A stretch of DNA of 64,000 bases from Anthostomella pinea (taxonomy: Eukaryota; Ascomycota; Sordariomycetes; Xylariales; Xylariaceae), in NCBI GenBank assembly GCA_963556695.1, contig CAUWAG010000012.1, forward strand, positions 4,794,381 to 4,858,380, in the 5' to 3' direction. Position 1 is the first letter of the stretch; each line of letters begins with the position of its first letter. Made by a program: the position numbers and the translations under genes. Positions 45,083 through 55,984 of this stretch are shown here, one piece after another. The notes under the pieces are model-generated. The model had not been told where the DNA came from and did no database searches. It saw only the letters and a list, made by a program, of their open reading frames with translations.

Positions 45083-45352
45083 TTTCGATCTTCTCAGAAG
45101 ATCGAAACAATCGACTGATTAAAGAGTACATTTTCCCAAAGTGCAGTTTTAATTAATGGAATTGTTTCGATCTTCTGAGAAGATTAAAAGAATGGATTGA
45201 TTAAAAAGTACATTTCCCAAAAGTGCAGTTTTAATGCATAAAAATGTTTCAGTCTTCTGAGAAGATCGAAAGACTGGATTGATTAGAAAGTACAATTTCT
45301 AAAAGTGCAGTTTTAATGCATAAAACTCTTCGATCTTCTCAGAAGATCGAAA
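45083..45352. repeat. 82-bp tandem repeat, each unit with a 25-bp palindrome
   Basis: Units start at 45083, 45165, 45247 and about 45328 (period 82, 82, 81). Each begins with the palindrome TTTCGATCTTCTCAGAAG-ATCGAAA or a one- to three-base variant (CTCAGA or CTGAGA centre). This is followed by a conserved GATTGATTA...AAGTACA and AAAGTGCAGTTTTAAT segment. The fourth unit is partial. It sits at the edge of the AT-rich block, about 0.7 kb upstream of the gene at 46037. Confidence 0.95.
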
Positions 45353-46036
45353 GAATTGCACGGTTCAACTCTGCTACAATGAAGATCAAAGAAAAAATAC
45401 ATCATGTCACAGGAAGAAAAAGAAGGGTCTCGTGAGATAAGCTTACAACTGGTCGCTTCAATGTTGGTTGTTCAGTTGGTCGTTCTCGCAGTATCAACGC
45501 AAAATGTACACCTTGTAAATGTTTACTGAACGAGACTCTCACCCTCTATGGCGTCCCGTTCCAGGGCACTCCAGTAAGCATTGTATGTCTAGTCGTCTCG
45601 GTACAGCTTCTCAACCAACAATGACACCAAATAGGGTTCAGAAAAATAAACGAGAGAAGGTTGGGAACTCAAAGTCTCCAAGTCAGTGGGAAAGGCCGGC
45701 ACTTTGATAAATACCCTGGTCATCATACGAGGTCCGTTCCCTATTCCCATGTCAGACATGTCTGATCCTCCACCACATCTGACATACTAGACAGGGCTGT
45801 CCCATAAACCCTTGCTCCATGAATCCACCTTGTTTGATTATACGACTCCACATTCTAGAACTAGACAAGGCTACGGAACAGGGCGTCCCCGCCATGATGA
45901 CCTCCTTGCTGGCCGCCGAGCTCAGCGCCTGCTTCGTCGGTTGTGTCAATCTCTGGATTACAGTCACCAAGACTTGACTCCCATCACACCTTTTCCCCCA
46001 CTTCGTAAAGCCGACAAAAATCGGTTGTCTTGAACA
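45353..46036. other. Upstream region of the 46-kb gene
   Basis: No gene recognised. Composition returns to about 45-50% GC. A perfect GACATGTCTGA-type palindrome region lies at 45751-45764. It presumably holds the promoter of the gene starting at 46037. Confidence 0.4.
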
Positions 46037-47782
46037 ATGGCTACTCCTGACATGAATGGTATTCTTGAGGCCACACAGCAATACTCAAACCTGAATAAAC
46101 GAAAAAAGTTATCGACAGCTCGTCAGCCGGCCGAACGAGAGCCTCGACTTCCTGCTCTGCCACCGGACTCTTCCCCTGCGGCGTCTTCTGCTCCTGGAAA
46201 TATATCTGGTATATTACAAACTAAACTGTCTCGGCCGGATGCAGCCACGAAGCAAGTGGAGAAAACCTTCGAGGCCATACAGAAGCTTAACCAGCCGTTT
46301 ACCGAACGTACAATAACGTCGTTACTTGAGAAAGCCTTCCACGTTCTTGTTGAGAAGAACATCTCGATCGACCTAGATAATATCATCAACACTTGCGTAC
46401 CAGAAGCTGAACAAGTAATGTGGGGTTACTGCCAACCTCGATCTGGCCAGAGTACGTTTACTTCCTACCTACCTAGACTTTGTTGAGAGCTCATGTTCAG
46501 GCCACACAGCCGGTGCCAACGCCCTTTTGCCGGCCGGCGATACATCATCCAACAAGAAGCGAAAAGCCCATACCGACGCTTATGGCGATTCTCCAGTGGA
46601 AAGTTCTGCCGAATTGGACATATCTTCTCGGCCCAAACCTACCAAGCGCAAAAAGCAGGTAGGCCAATCGTCAAGAGGCCGGCCCAAGGCAGTTCTTGTC
46701 ACCAACATCGAACAACTCGAAGCCCAACTGGAGTCTTTCCAATACGGCGCCGATCACAAAGACATCTTGCGTCATGCTCGCGAACAGACGGTCACCCCTG
46801 CGAAGACGGCCACCCCTGCCGCTAGCGTCGAAAATGCCCCTTCTGTCAGCACAACCTTGACCCAGTCCAGTCCAGGGGTCAACCCCGACGCGTCCACCAC
46901 CTGCTCTACAGCTTGGATGATTTACGGTGTCATGTTTGGGGAACAAGGCCACAAGCGCATCCGCCGGCTCATTGCGGAGAACACGTCCAGCAACCCTCGA
47001 TTATGGAATGTCAGAGTCTCCTACAATGCAGCTACGGCATTACAAGAACCCAACATGCATCCCAAAGTCCAATCCATCTTCCAACTAACCCACAGCCTTA
47101 CCCAGCAGAACACCAAGCTTGTCACATTTAGCGTGTTACAGATGTACCAACGGTATCTGTTCTGTGAGGAATGGGACAGCCTTACCAAAGAGGCAAGAGA
47201 TGAGCAGTCGATCACAGGGACTACCGGCTCGGGTAGCAGTCCACAGACCGTCCAAGCCTTCCTACCCGAAAGAGGATACCATACCAGACGTGGCCATGCC
47301 ATATCCAGCTGCCTGCTTGAGTACTTTACCATGAAGCTCGGCTTTCGCTCGAAGAGAGCATTGAGCCAGATGATCTACAGCCATCGCCCGGTTCAAGCCC
47401 TGGTCCATATTTTCGGCCAAGGCGTCATCCCTTTCGTCCCACCAACCGAGCTCAACACGTAGTACGTCCAAACTGAACACCTCCTCTTCTGCCATACGTA
47501 ACTGACACATATCATCCTCCCAGCTGGAAGCAAAAGAGCTTGGGTACAGACAAGGACAAGCTGCAACGTTTCCAAGACCTGATCCAGGAAGCCTATCAGA
47601 TCGGCAACACGAAAGACATTTGTGAAGCCGCCGACATATCTTTTCTCCAGCCTCTACTTCTCAACAAGACAAGTCTGGAGACAACAGGCTCCCGTTCTGC
47701 AGATCCAGCTACATGCTCACTTTTAGACTTAGTTACTCCCACACGGCCTGGCACTCAGATAGACGAGCTGGATAATAATTGA
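46037..47782 (+). CDS. Intact three-exon orphan gene, probable nuclear protein
   Basis: Exons 46037-46451, 46501-47461 and 47524-47782 give a 544-aa protein with no stops. Introns of 49 and 62 nt have clean GTACGT...CAG boundaries, and the frame is kept across both (GQ|SHTAGAN; NTY|WKQKSLG). An N-terminal third with Pro/Ser-rich linkers is followed by basic clusters (NKKRKAH, KPTKRKKQ, SSRGRPK; the last is AT-hook-like). A helical domain of about 230 residues follows (TAWMIYGVMFGEQGHKRIRR ... LPERGYHTRRGHAISSCLLE). I do not recognise the family. Basic clusters suggest nuclear location. It is undamaged although surrounded by degraded repeats. Confidence 0.75.
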
Positions 47783-49944
47783 ACTCTTACTTCTTATTTT
47801 GCGACCTGTGTGTTTTCGTTCTAAGCGGTGTACAGACAAGGATAATCTCGGTGATGGCACCAACTCAAGCACCAACTCAAGCACCGGGAGTTACGCGATT
47901 GGCTAGATAGGCAGTGTATGTACATAGAAGAACTAGTCTAGCACGCCTGAGCGGCCTCTTAGAGCCCATAGTTGACACCGCTGCGCGGCAGTTCCCCCGG
48001 CGTTCAACAACAACAACAACAACCTCACTTACCCCTGTCCGATTTCACTGCCTTCACACACCCTGCTGCCGGGCTCGGCTATCATGCTGCGTAGGGACCC
48101 ATGGTAATTGCGTGTATCAGAACCGGGTGGAGGTCTGGTGCGTTTCCTTGTCTTTCCATCGGTAGTCCCCAAGACAATCAAGGGGCATGTACTAGAGCCT
48201 ATTAATAACTTTACCTGTTACTTCCAGTATGTCCCCCGGTGAACGGTGTGGTATCGTCGGGTTCGGCTGGACCTTCACTTCCGATGTATTCCTTCCTAGC
48301 CGTCGGATGTGCCACCCCTGATGCTACGTGTAAGTCGGCAGCCTGCACGTTTGGCCCACCCGTTGATATGACTATCTACATCCACTGTGTACTCAGACGA
48401 AGGGGGGCAGAGCCAGAGGGGCTGCGGTGAGAAACGAACCAATGACCAAAAGGGGGCTCTGTACTACCCAGCTCATTTTCTTCTTCTGATACAACAACAC
48501 GACCTGGGTCAGGCTTGGATACGAGGGCTCCTGCAGCGGATTCATAGCCGATTTCCGGCCCAGGGGGATTAGGGCACTGGAGGCTCAGAGCCAGTCGTCT
48601 CCATCCCAAGCCGCTGCACCAACCAACACGGTTTCCAGTCTGAAAGCCTGGCAGACGTGTCCACGTACTGGGTTGCGGGCCATCATTGTGTCACACACCT
48701 ACACGCTTCATGATGTGGCATACTTGATATTGAGAAGAACAGATCCGCGGAAGACGGGAAGCTGCCGCTTCCTTTCTCGGCTCACTCTGCATATCATAAG
48801 GGGGAGAATACGATCAACATGGCTGTGTGCGTTGTCCTACGTCCCATCCTCGGAAGACTCATCTGCTTGTTCCCAGGACCACTGTTTGCTTACCCCCGGG
48901 CTAATCCTTGCCTACATACTGCATGTGCTTCGTCTAGGGTGTGGGAATCGAGCTGTGTTGTGGAGATCGCCAGGATACAGTGGCCGTGCAGTTCAAGGCT
49001 CCCGGACACGAGTAGGTCACGACATATGCAGGCGAGACAATATGCTCCTGGTAAGCCGTTCTTCCGATGTCTCCCTGCTCAGAGCTGCCTGATTCCTTCT
49101 GCGATACGTATCGAGAAAGATATTATGCAAAAATTCTTCTATTAGTGCCGGGAGCATCTCCGCGTATTCTACTATAAGTTGCTCGTAGAGGGCAAGTGCC
49201 TTGGTCCCATATACGCCGTCTCGAATTGTGGTCCTCGATACTGTGTTCAGACCCTTGAACCGAAGAACCTGATGACCTTACTGACGCAGTTGATGGGCTG
49301 CTTCCTCTCTGGAATGTACGCAAAGCTTCCAATCCTGAGAAGTCAAAAGATAGGACAGGAAATGAGCAGCCTGAGTGTCCAACCCCTGATGTCGACGATA
49401 CGGCGCCTAACCCTCCACTTCACCAAGTATTTATGGTGCCAAGATTTTACATGTTGATATCGCGAGGAATTGGAGGCGGACCCTCGTGTGTTTCACTTCT
49501 CTGCTTCAGCGAGTCGACAACCAACTAAAGCCATGACTAACCGGTGGCTGGGATAATAGTGAACCATGAGTCACGGGTGAATTTTCCAGCGCACAACCGG
49601 CTCAGATTGGATGCCTCTTCTCGTGCCGTGTTCCATAGTAACTGATTTAACGTGACAATCGTGAGCGATTTCGACTTTGTTCGTACAGTAGAAGCAGGAG
49701 CAAATTTCGAATGCCCGAGCGTAGCGAACGGGACACAGGTTTTCCAAGTGACAAGAAGTGCTTGAGTCCATACGGCCCAAGTATTTCTAATTAATCTCCT
49801 GTTAGGACTAAAGCTTGCATGAGAAAGGGTATGATGACCTTGGCTGTTCTGGGTTCGCTGGAGATACCCAGTCGACGGGCGCTACGCGGTTGTTGGCCAG
49901 TGAGATATCTCCTTTGCGATCTCGTCAAGCTGTGAACCCATGTC
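47783..49944. other. Spacer before the NLR pseudogene
   Basis: No secure gene. A (CAA)6 microsatellite is at 48008-48026. Open frames at 48376-48609 (minus) and 48673-49092 (plus) have no recognisable domain. The N-terminal domain and Walker A loop expected upstream of the NACHT fragment were looked for here and not found. Confidence 0.4.
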
Positions 49945-51067
49945 ATGTGCGAACGCTTCTTCTTCAAGAGGGGTGAAGGCGATCGCGAAGGGGTATCCAC
50001 GTTTTTCACTACACAGCTCATCAAGAAAAAGCCAGCACTTGCCTCGCACGTCAAGGATGTTATCGACGCCGACCCTGATATCTTTGGCAAAACACTTCGA
50101 GAACAGTTCCAAGATTCCTCAAGATACTGGGGAATCTAACACCCTTGTTTTCATAATCGACACCCTCGACGAATGCGAACCAGACAGAGACGTCAAACTT
50201 ATTATCCATCTGTTTCCTCGCGCTAACGCTTCACAATGTCCGCAACTACGAATATTTATAACAAGCAGGCCCGAATTACTTATTCGTCTTGGGTTCAGCG
50301 ACGTCAAGGGAACCTACCAAGACCTGGTCTTACATGAAATGTTCCAGCCAGTGATGCGGCATGATTTATCTGCGTATTTCAAGTACGAGCTGGCGAGGAT
50401 CAGGGACGATCATAATCAGTCCGTGTCAACAGAGTGACAACTGCCGCCCAAGTGGCCTCAACAATCGGAAATTCAAGGACTGGTGGAAATGGCGATTCCT
50501 CTCTTCATCTTCGCTGCAACGACATGCCGTTTTCTTGCCGATCGTAACGGTGGCAACCCGGCTAGAAAACTTCACAAGGTTCTGGTGCACCGAACCGCAA
50601 GCCAAAAATCCAAGTTGGATGGGACATACTTGCCTGTTTTGAACCAAATGGTTGCGGGCTATTCTGATCAGGAGAAAGATGAGGCCATATGCGAGTTTCA
50701 AGATATCGTAGGCTCAATCGCTATCCTGGCGAGACCCCTATCAACTTCAGCATTGGCGAGAATGCTCAATGTGGCACAAGGCATTATTGAAGTTAGGTTA
50801 GACCTGCTTCATTCGGTGCTCGCGACTTCCTTTTAGACCCGGCAAAGCGTCAAAGTCTGTTCTTGGTGGACGAGAAGGAGACTCACAAGCAGCTGGCAAC
50901 ACACTGTTTGCGGATAATGAACGAGAATCTTCAGACAGACATATGCAAAGTACAGTGGCCGGGAACTTCGCAAGCATCTATTGAATCTCGGACAATGAGC
51001 AGCAACCTACCGCCAGAACTTGTGCCAATACTGGATCTTCCATGCTGAGCGAGCCGGCGATCAAGTA

Positions 51068-53017
51068 ACATCTCCCACCCCCCTGCGGACCACCCCCCCG
51101 CGGACCAGCGCGTTCTGACCCACAAACGCGTAATTCACCAACCACCAGGATTATGGTGATCCACCATCTACACCATCACTTTTGTATCTTTTTTTTCACA
51201 AAGCACACTATTTGAATCCTTATCCACTACTGAATCTCATGATGTTATTTTACGACCGTCAAATAAAAGCTGAAGCCGCCATTTTGGCCATCCAACGCGG
51301 AGCTCCAGTCCGCTCGTCAGCCCTCGAATGGCGCATCAGTCGCTCGTACGTCAACCGACGAATCTCTGGCACCCCAACGCGGAATGAGACCAGCGCTCTC
51401 CAACAGGCTCTCTCACCGTATCTCGAACATAAGCTGGCAAGCTGGGCCCTGGGGCAAGCACGGCTAGGGTATTCTCTGGCGGTCTCTAAGTTCTGTCTCA
51501 TGGCCTAGCGGATGCTCCATGCCACCGGGGATGCTCGAGAATTAGGGAAAAATTGGGCATCCAAGTTCCTGTCTCGAAACCCGGAAGTCAAGATAATAAA
51601 GTCTCATGTTATCGACTATAACCGAGTGAATAGTACTATAGCGGCAAATATCAACATTTTTTTCGATCGGTGTGACGCCCCTGACGTGGTTAACCTCATG
51701 CCAGCACGCTGGTACAACGTCGACGAAATGAGAATCGCCCAGGGGGTTGGGGACTCCCATTGGGTGGTCTCCGAGGCCTCCGGCAACGTGGCTATGAAGA
51801 AAGGGGTCGAGAAGGGTGAATGGATAACTGCCCTAGAGTGTGTGAGCGGATCTGGTGAGACCTTGCCGCTGCTGGTGATTCTCAAGGGGGTTAACGTACA
51901 AGCCTAGTGATTTAGTAACCAAAATAAGGGCAAATTCACTGACTGGAGGTTTATTACATCGCCCAATGGATGGACCTCGAATCCCATTGCGTTAGAATGG
52001 CTTCAATATATCTTTATTCCTTACATTCGGGAGGTCCATGGCAACACATGGGTGGTTTTGGTGTGTGATGGCCACGACTCGCACACGAATAACGAGTTCC
52101 TAGCCACCTGCTTGAGAAACAAAGTATGGTTGATCTTTTATGAACCTCACTGCTCCCATGTAGTCCAGGTGTTAGATGTAGGAGTCTTCAATTTGGTGAA
52201 GAAAAGGTTGAAGACCTTACTCCAGGAGACGCCCAGCGGCCGTCTGGGACTCAGGCCATCTAAGGAGGAGGTTTTGGAGTGCTACGAGCAGGCCCGGAAG
52301 GACACAATGACACTCCTCAACATCAGAATTGCCTGGAAAAAGACTGGGATTGTTCCTCGCAACAGAGCGGAGGCATTGAAGTCGAAATATGTGATTCTGG
52401 AGGACAAGGGGGTGGCCAGGGCACGCCAGAGGGACCCTAAGGCTTCCGAACAAGCCACAACACCAGATTTTCTCGAGATAGTAGCTAAAACCATTGTCAC
52501 AACACCCTCTGGAAGCCGGGCTTTGCGGGAGAGTGCTCGAAAGCTCGAAAGAAAGGACCCTTCCTTTGGGGGGCCCTTTGAGCGCTTGTTGGTGCGGAAG
52601 GCTGGCAAGGCCATGGATGTTCAGGCTGCTACCATTACAAATCTACGGGCCAAATGTGAGCTGCTTGAGGCTCAAGTGGCTAAAAAGGCTAATACCACTC
52701 AAAAAGCAGTCAAACCAACACCAGGGGAACGATTCGTCACAATGGCTAACATAAGGGAGGCCAAAATGGAGCTGAGGAACAGGAGGGTCTATAGGGACTC
52801 CGCTGCAGGCGAAGAGGTCCCACAAGAGGTCCCACAAGAGGTCCCTGGTGAAGATTTAGGGTCAGAATCGGATTCTGGGAGCTGTATTATGGTTAGAACA
52901 CCACGACCTTAGTGTATTTAGCAACTGTGGTGGTTGTAGATGGCTTCATCTGAATGAGAGTGGTGTGGTGTGGAGTGGTCCGTGGGGGGGTGGTCCGCAG
53001 GGGGGGGGGTGAGATGT
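51068..53017 (+). mobile_element. Fot1/pogo-like DNA transposon (Tc1/mariner superfamily)
   Basis: 1950 bp with long terminal inverted repeats (ACATCTC-CCACCCCCCTGCGG...GCGGACCA at the left; complement at the right ending GGTGAGATGT) and a TA duplication (51066-51067 and 53018-53019). It is inserted in the NLR gene between the NACHT arm and the WD40 region. Size, TIR type, TA target and the encoded transposase fit the Fot1 family. Confidence 0.95.
51239..52912 (+). pseudogene. Fot1-like DDE transposase with three stops
   Basis: A single continuous frame of 558 codons from ATG 51239. N-terminal helix-turn-helix (AILAIQRGAPVRSSALEWRI), a CENP-B-like segment (LGKNWASKFLSRNPEV), then a DDE/D core: NVDEMRI, LVCDGHDSHTNNEF and QVLDVGVF, giving the DDD triad of pogo elements. 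Stops at 51506 (TAG) and 51911-51916 (TAG-TGA) interrupt the frame; all three could come from CAG or TGG by RIP. The acidic C-terminus contains a PQEVPQEVPGE repeat. Non-functional by itself, but only lightly damaged. Confidence 0.9.
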
Positions 53018-53590
53018 TACGTGATGGTGTCCAGTCCGCGACTTCTTAAGGCAGCACTTTCTTCACTGGACGGAAACATTGAGCCTAATGGTAAAGGCCA
53101 CAGAAATTCTTCAGAATATCAAGGTATTGTAGTCACTTTCTCAGGTTCGTCAAACATAATATTCCTAATTCTATTAGGGTTGTTCCTGATCTGATTTAGG
53201 CAAAGACTAGCGTAGAGGCGTCAATGTTTTTTACGGGTGCAGCACGCTTTATTGCAAACATGTCGTTGATATCATCATGGCCGCTCCAAACATACTGCTC
53301 AGCACTGGTTTTTGCACCAGCAAACAGTATCGTACGTACTATCTTCCAACTGGAACTTCCTCAATGGATATCTCTTCTTCCAAAAGTGGAAGCGCAGTGG
53401 CACACATGTCTGCAGACGCTCGAGGGCCACGGCGACCGGGTCAGCTCGGTCGCGTTCTCGCCCGCCTCGCGGCTCGTGGCGTCGGGCTCAGACGACAGGA
53501 CGGTCCGGCTCTGGTCGGCCGAGACGGGGGCGCTGCAGCAGACGCTCGAGGGCTTCCCATTGCTACGCGAGGCAGTCCCTATAAGAGACA

Positions 53591-54244
53591 GTGTAAGAAG
53601 ACCATCCTGCGATGACCCTTGATCGTCACATCGAGTGTTCGAGATGAAATAAATAGGAGCTTAATCTCTGTACGAAAAAATAACTTATATTGGACGATAG
53701 GTTGCTTAAGCCTAGATTCATGGCCGTGGAATGATTGGATATCAATCCTTGGGGTTCACTGAGTAGTCGAGTCGTCTTGAGATTTCTCCTACCTTATGGC
53801 TGGCTACGATGCTTATATTGATCGGTGAGGTAGAGACTTTCTATCCATCTAGTTGGCAAGTTTCCATCCTTATATATCCAATCCCTCCCTCGCTGATGAG
53901 GAAGTGCTCACTGTTGCTCATCCGAGCAGTCGTGTGCAACCTGGTCACGTCACCGGATGTCCTGATGATCCGTTGCGCCCCAGTGTTTGCCTCGTGTTCG
54001 GTTGGTTTGAATCCAGTTCTATTTTCAAGCTAGGAGGAATGGTCAACCTATTCCAGACTCCGGCACCTCAGAGGTATGTTCCTCAAGCAGAGGAACGAGT
54101 TCTGTGCTGTCTTGGAGGTAGACCAGAACGATCCGAGAAAGCCGCTTGTCCAAGCAGCCGAGGAAGTTAACGTCAACGAGGTGATCCGGCGCCGGACAGT
54201 CAATCGCACTAACGCCATATTCGCGGAGAACTTTGTTTCGAGGT
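53591..54244. other. Spacer between the NLR remnant and the hAT remnant
   Basis: Plus-strand frame 54076-54321 reads MFLKQRNEFCAVLEVDQ..., with no family recognised; its last 25 codons are the antisense of the hAT fragment, so it is probably a chance frame. Nothing else is recognised. Confidence 0.35.
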
Positions 54245-54975
54245 TATACATTGAGCTTATGCCAGCCAAGGTTAATGTTGGCCTTGAAGTGTTTGCCATC
54301 AGGAAGTGTATCAGCACCTGATTTATACTACTGTTGCTCAGCGAAGGAATTCAAAGCCAAAGATAACCTCCTAGATGATACCATGTGAGCCAGTCTAACC
54401 TTGCCGCTTGTGCTGCATTCCATCACCTTGGAGAGCTTTCACGGTATATTTCGTAGTGAGAAAGGACGGCGGCAGTGTACTCGAGAATTTTCCAATCGTG
54501 CTCGTTGAGCTGCTTTTGATCCTTGAGGATTCGGGGCTTTTGTTTTTGCTAAAGCCCTGGCACTGACGTGATCAGTCCTTTATGATCCATTTGCATATTC
54601 CCATTCTCTGGAAATCCGTGGTTAATCGAGGGATGTAAGGGCGAAGCTTGAGGAGGCGGCGGATCATATAGATAGCTATCGAGTATCGTTCTCCAGATTC
54701 ACGCAGAGTGGCTTATGGACAGAGTGGCTTGGATCATCAACATCTTCCTGTTGAATATCAAGGAGGATGTAATACAGACGATCGGAGCACCAGATGTCGA
54801 CAAAAAGTTTGTGAACTTTGCCAACAGGGTCTCCTTTGCGGTACAGAGTTTGCTCAGCAGCAGAAAGGGGTTTTACTTTTGATATCTCGGCTTCGAATTC
54901 TGAGTATAGCCTATTTCACGCTTCTCTCTACCTCAAAATCGCGGCCGTGAGAGCTTCAGGGGCAAAATGGGCACA
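54245..54975 (-). mobile_element. hAT transposase remnant
   Basis: Reading the minus strand with frameshifts and stops gives a series typical of fungal hAT (Ac-like) transposases: LYRKGDPVGKVHKLFV, LCVNLENDTR, YMIRRLLKLRPYI, LNEHDWKILEYTAAVLSHYE, GSHGII-stop-EVIFGFEFL and PDGKHFKANINLGWHKLN. The DNA-binding N-terminus and the C-terminal dimerisation domain were not found, and no terminal repeats are recognisable. Confidence 0.7.
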
Positions 54976-55009
54976 TTCGATATCCGTAATGACACACAAG
55001 AGCATGTTA

Positions 55010-55465
55010 TTATGTATAAAAAATGATTCCCTCCATAGGCTCACACAATCCGAAGTTACTATTGCCGTATACCCATTCCATTCCATCGGTGCAAGCGTGG
55101 CAGCTGCTTATGCAATATTGACAGTAGTCCAGCATCGGCTCGTCAGGAAACCCGTCTTCGCCATCCTGCTCCCCTGACGAACTAGAATCATCATTATCAA
55201 GTTCTGGAGCTTGAGGCCATCCACCCTCTTCCACTATCGAAGGGGTATTGGGGGTTGAGCCGAAGATGCTGGCGAGTGTTGCGCCAACGTGGCCTAGAAT
55301 TTTCAATATGTCACCAGCCCTTTGCCAGCGCGTATGGTCTCCCACACAAAAACGGATTACCATGCACCTCACCCAATGTAGCCTGTCTGTATTCCAACCA
55401 AGGCCACCGGCTAACTCTTCAGGATCACATCCTATCATGTAGCCGCCATGGGTCTCGAGTGTCAC
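55010..55465 (-). CDS. Hypothetical acidic protein
   Basis: 151-aa open frame with an acidic, serine-rich middle (ELDNDDSSSSGEQDGEDG) and a Cys cluster near the end (CQYCISSCHAC). No family recognised. It lies just upstream of the hAT remnant on the same strand, and could be unrelated host sequence or a chance frame. Confidence 0.25.
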   Translation of the reverse strand: MTLETHGGYMIGCDPEELAGGLGWNTDRLHWVRCMVIRFCVGDHTRWQRAGDILKILGHVGATLASIFGSTPNTPSIVEEGGWPQAPELDNDDSSSSGEQDGEDGFPDEPMLDYCQYCISSCHACTDGMEWVYGNSNFGLCEPMEGIIFYT

Positions 55466-55984
55466 CTGTTACGGTACAAGTACATTGTACCTCCACATGT
55501 ACCTATATATATGGGAAGCCCACCTCTCACCCGAAGCGGCCTGCCTTCTTCCTTCTTCCTTCTTCATAGATCGTTGAATCTAGCTTTTTCTATCGATCAG
55601 TCCTGACCAGTTGTACTGCACGCCTGATCGTCACATCACCGGATTGTTGATTGTACTGGACAAGACCAGCGGGACACCTGCACAGCAAAGTAACTGCAGC
55701 GCAGCCTGGAGCTTGTCCTGAGAATTGATATATCGTCTTTGTTGATTTCTCGTATTAGTTCAGAGTTATGTTGGAATTACAGCTGAAACTTACTTGGGGT
55801 GTGCTTTCCATGGCAAATAAAGCTGACAATTTTCGTAAGACAAAGATAATTGCTTTCCGATGAATCGCTTAATGGCACAGGTCATGGATGGCTTTGGAGA
55901 ATTGGCGAATTGACCATTGACGACGGTGGCGGCTTCATTTATAAAGTAACGAAAGACCCTCGTAAAAAACCTTGAAGTTATCAA

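Larger units (their letters stand above)
49945..53590 (+). pseudogene. NACHT-WD40 NLR receptor gene, truncated and split by a transposon
   Basis: Fungal NLR of the NACHT-WD40 (HNWD/NWD) type, a class that includes heterokaryon incompatibility receptors. Readable pieces in order: RFFFKRGEGDRE, KDVIDADPDIFGKTLREQF, the Walker B-like VFIIDTLDECEPDRDVKLII, LRIFITSRPELLIRLGF, YELARIRDDHNQS, MAIPLFIFAATTCRF, LSTSALARMLNV, LVDEKETHKQLATHCLRIMN, CQYWIFHAERAGDQ (to 51065). After the transposon come [18 protein letters not shown] and one WD40 unit ([20 protein letters not shown] ... [16 protein letters not shown], 53415-53545). The N-terminal domain with Walker A is missing. Frameshifts (about 50100, 50840 and 51020), a TGA at 50435 and a loss between LLHSVL and RDFLLDP disable it. 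The single remaining WD unit is GC-rich, unlike its surroundings. Confidence 0.85.

Noticed and set aside
45083..45352. CRISPR-like array
   Set aside because: The whole 82-bp unit is repeated with no unique spacers, and the organism is a fungus.
48376..49092. Open frames as the missing N-terminal domain of the NLR
   Set aside because: No HET, HeLo, Goodbye-like or Walker A signature could be read in any frame.
54076..54321. 81-aa plus-strand protein
   Set aside because: Its 3' third is antisense to the hAT remnant, and no family or promoter supports it.
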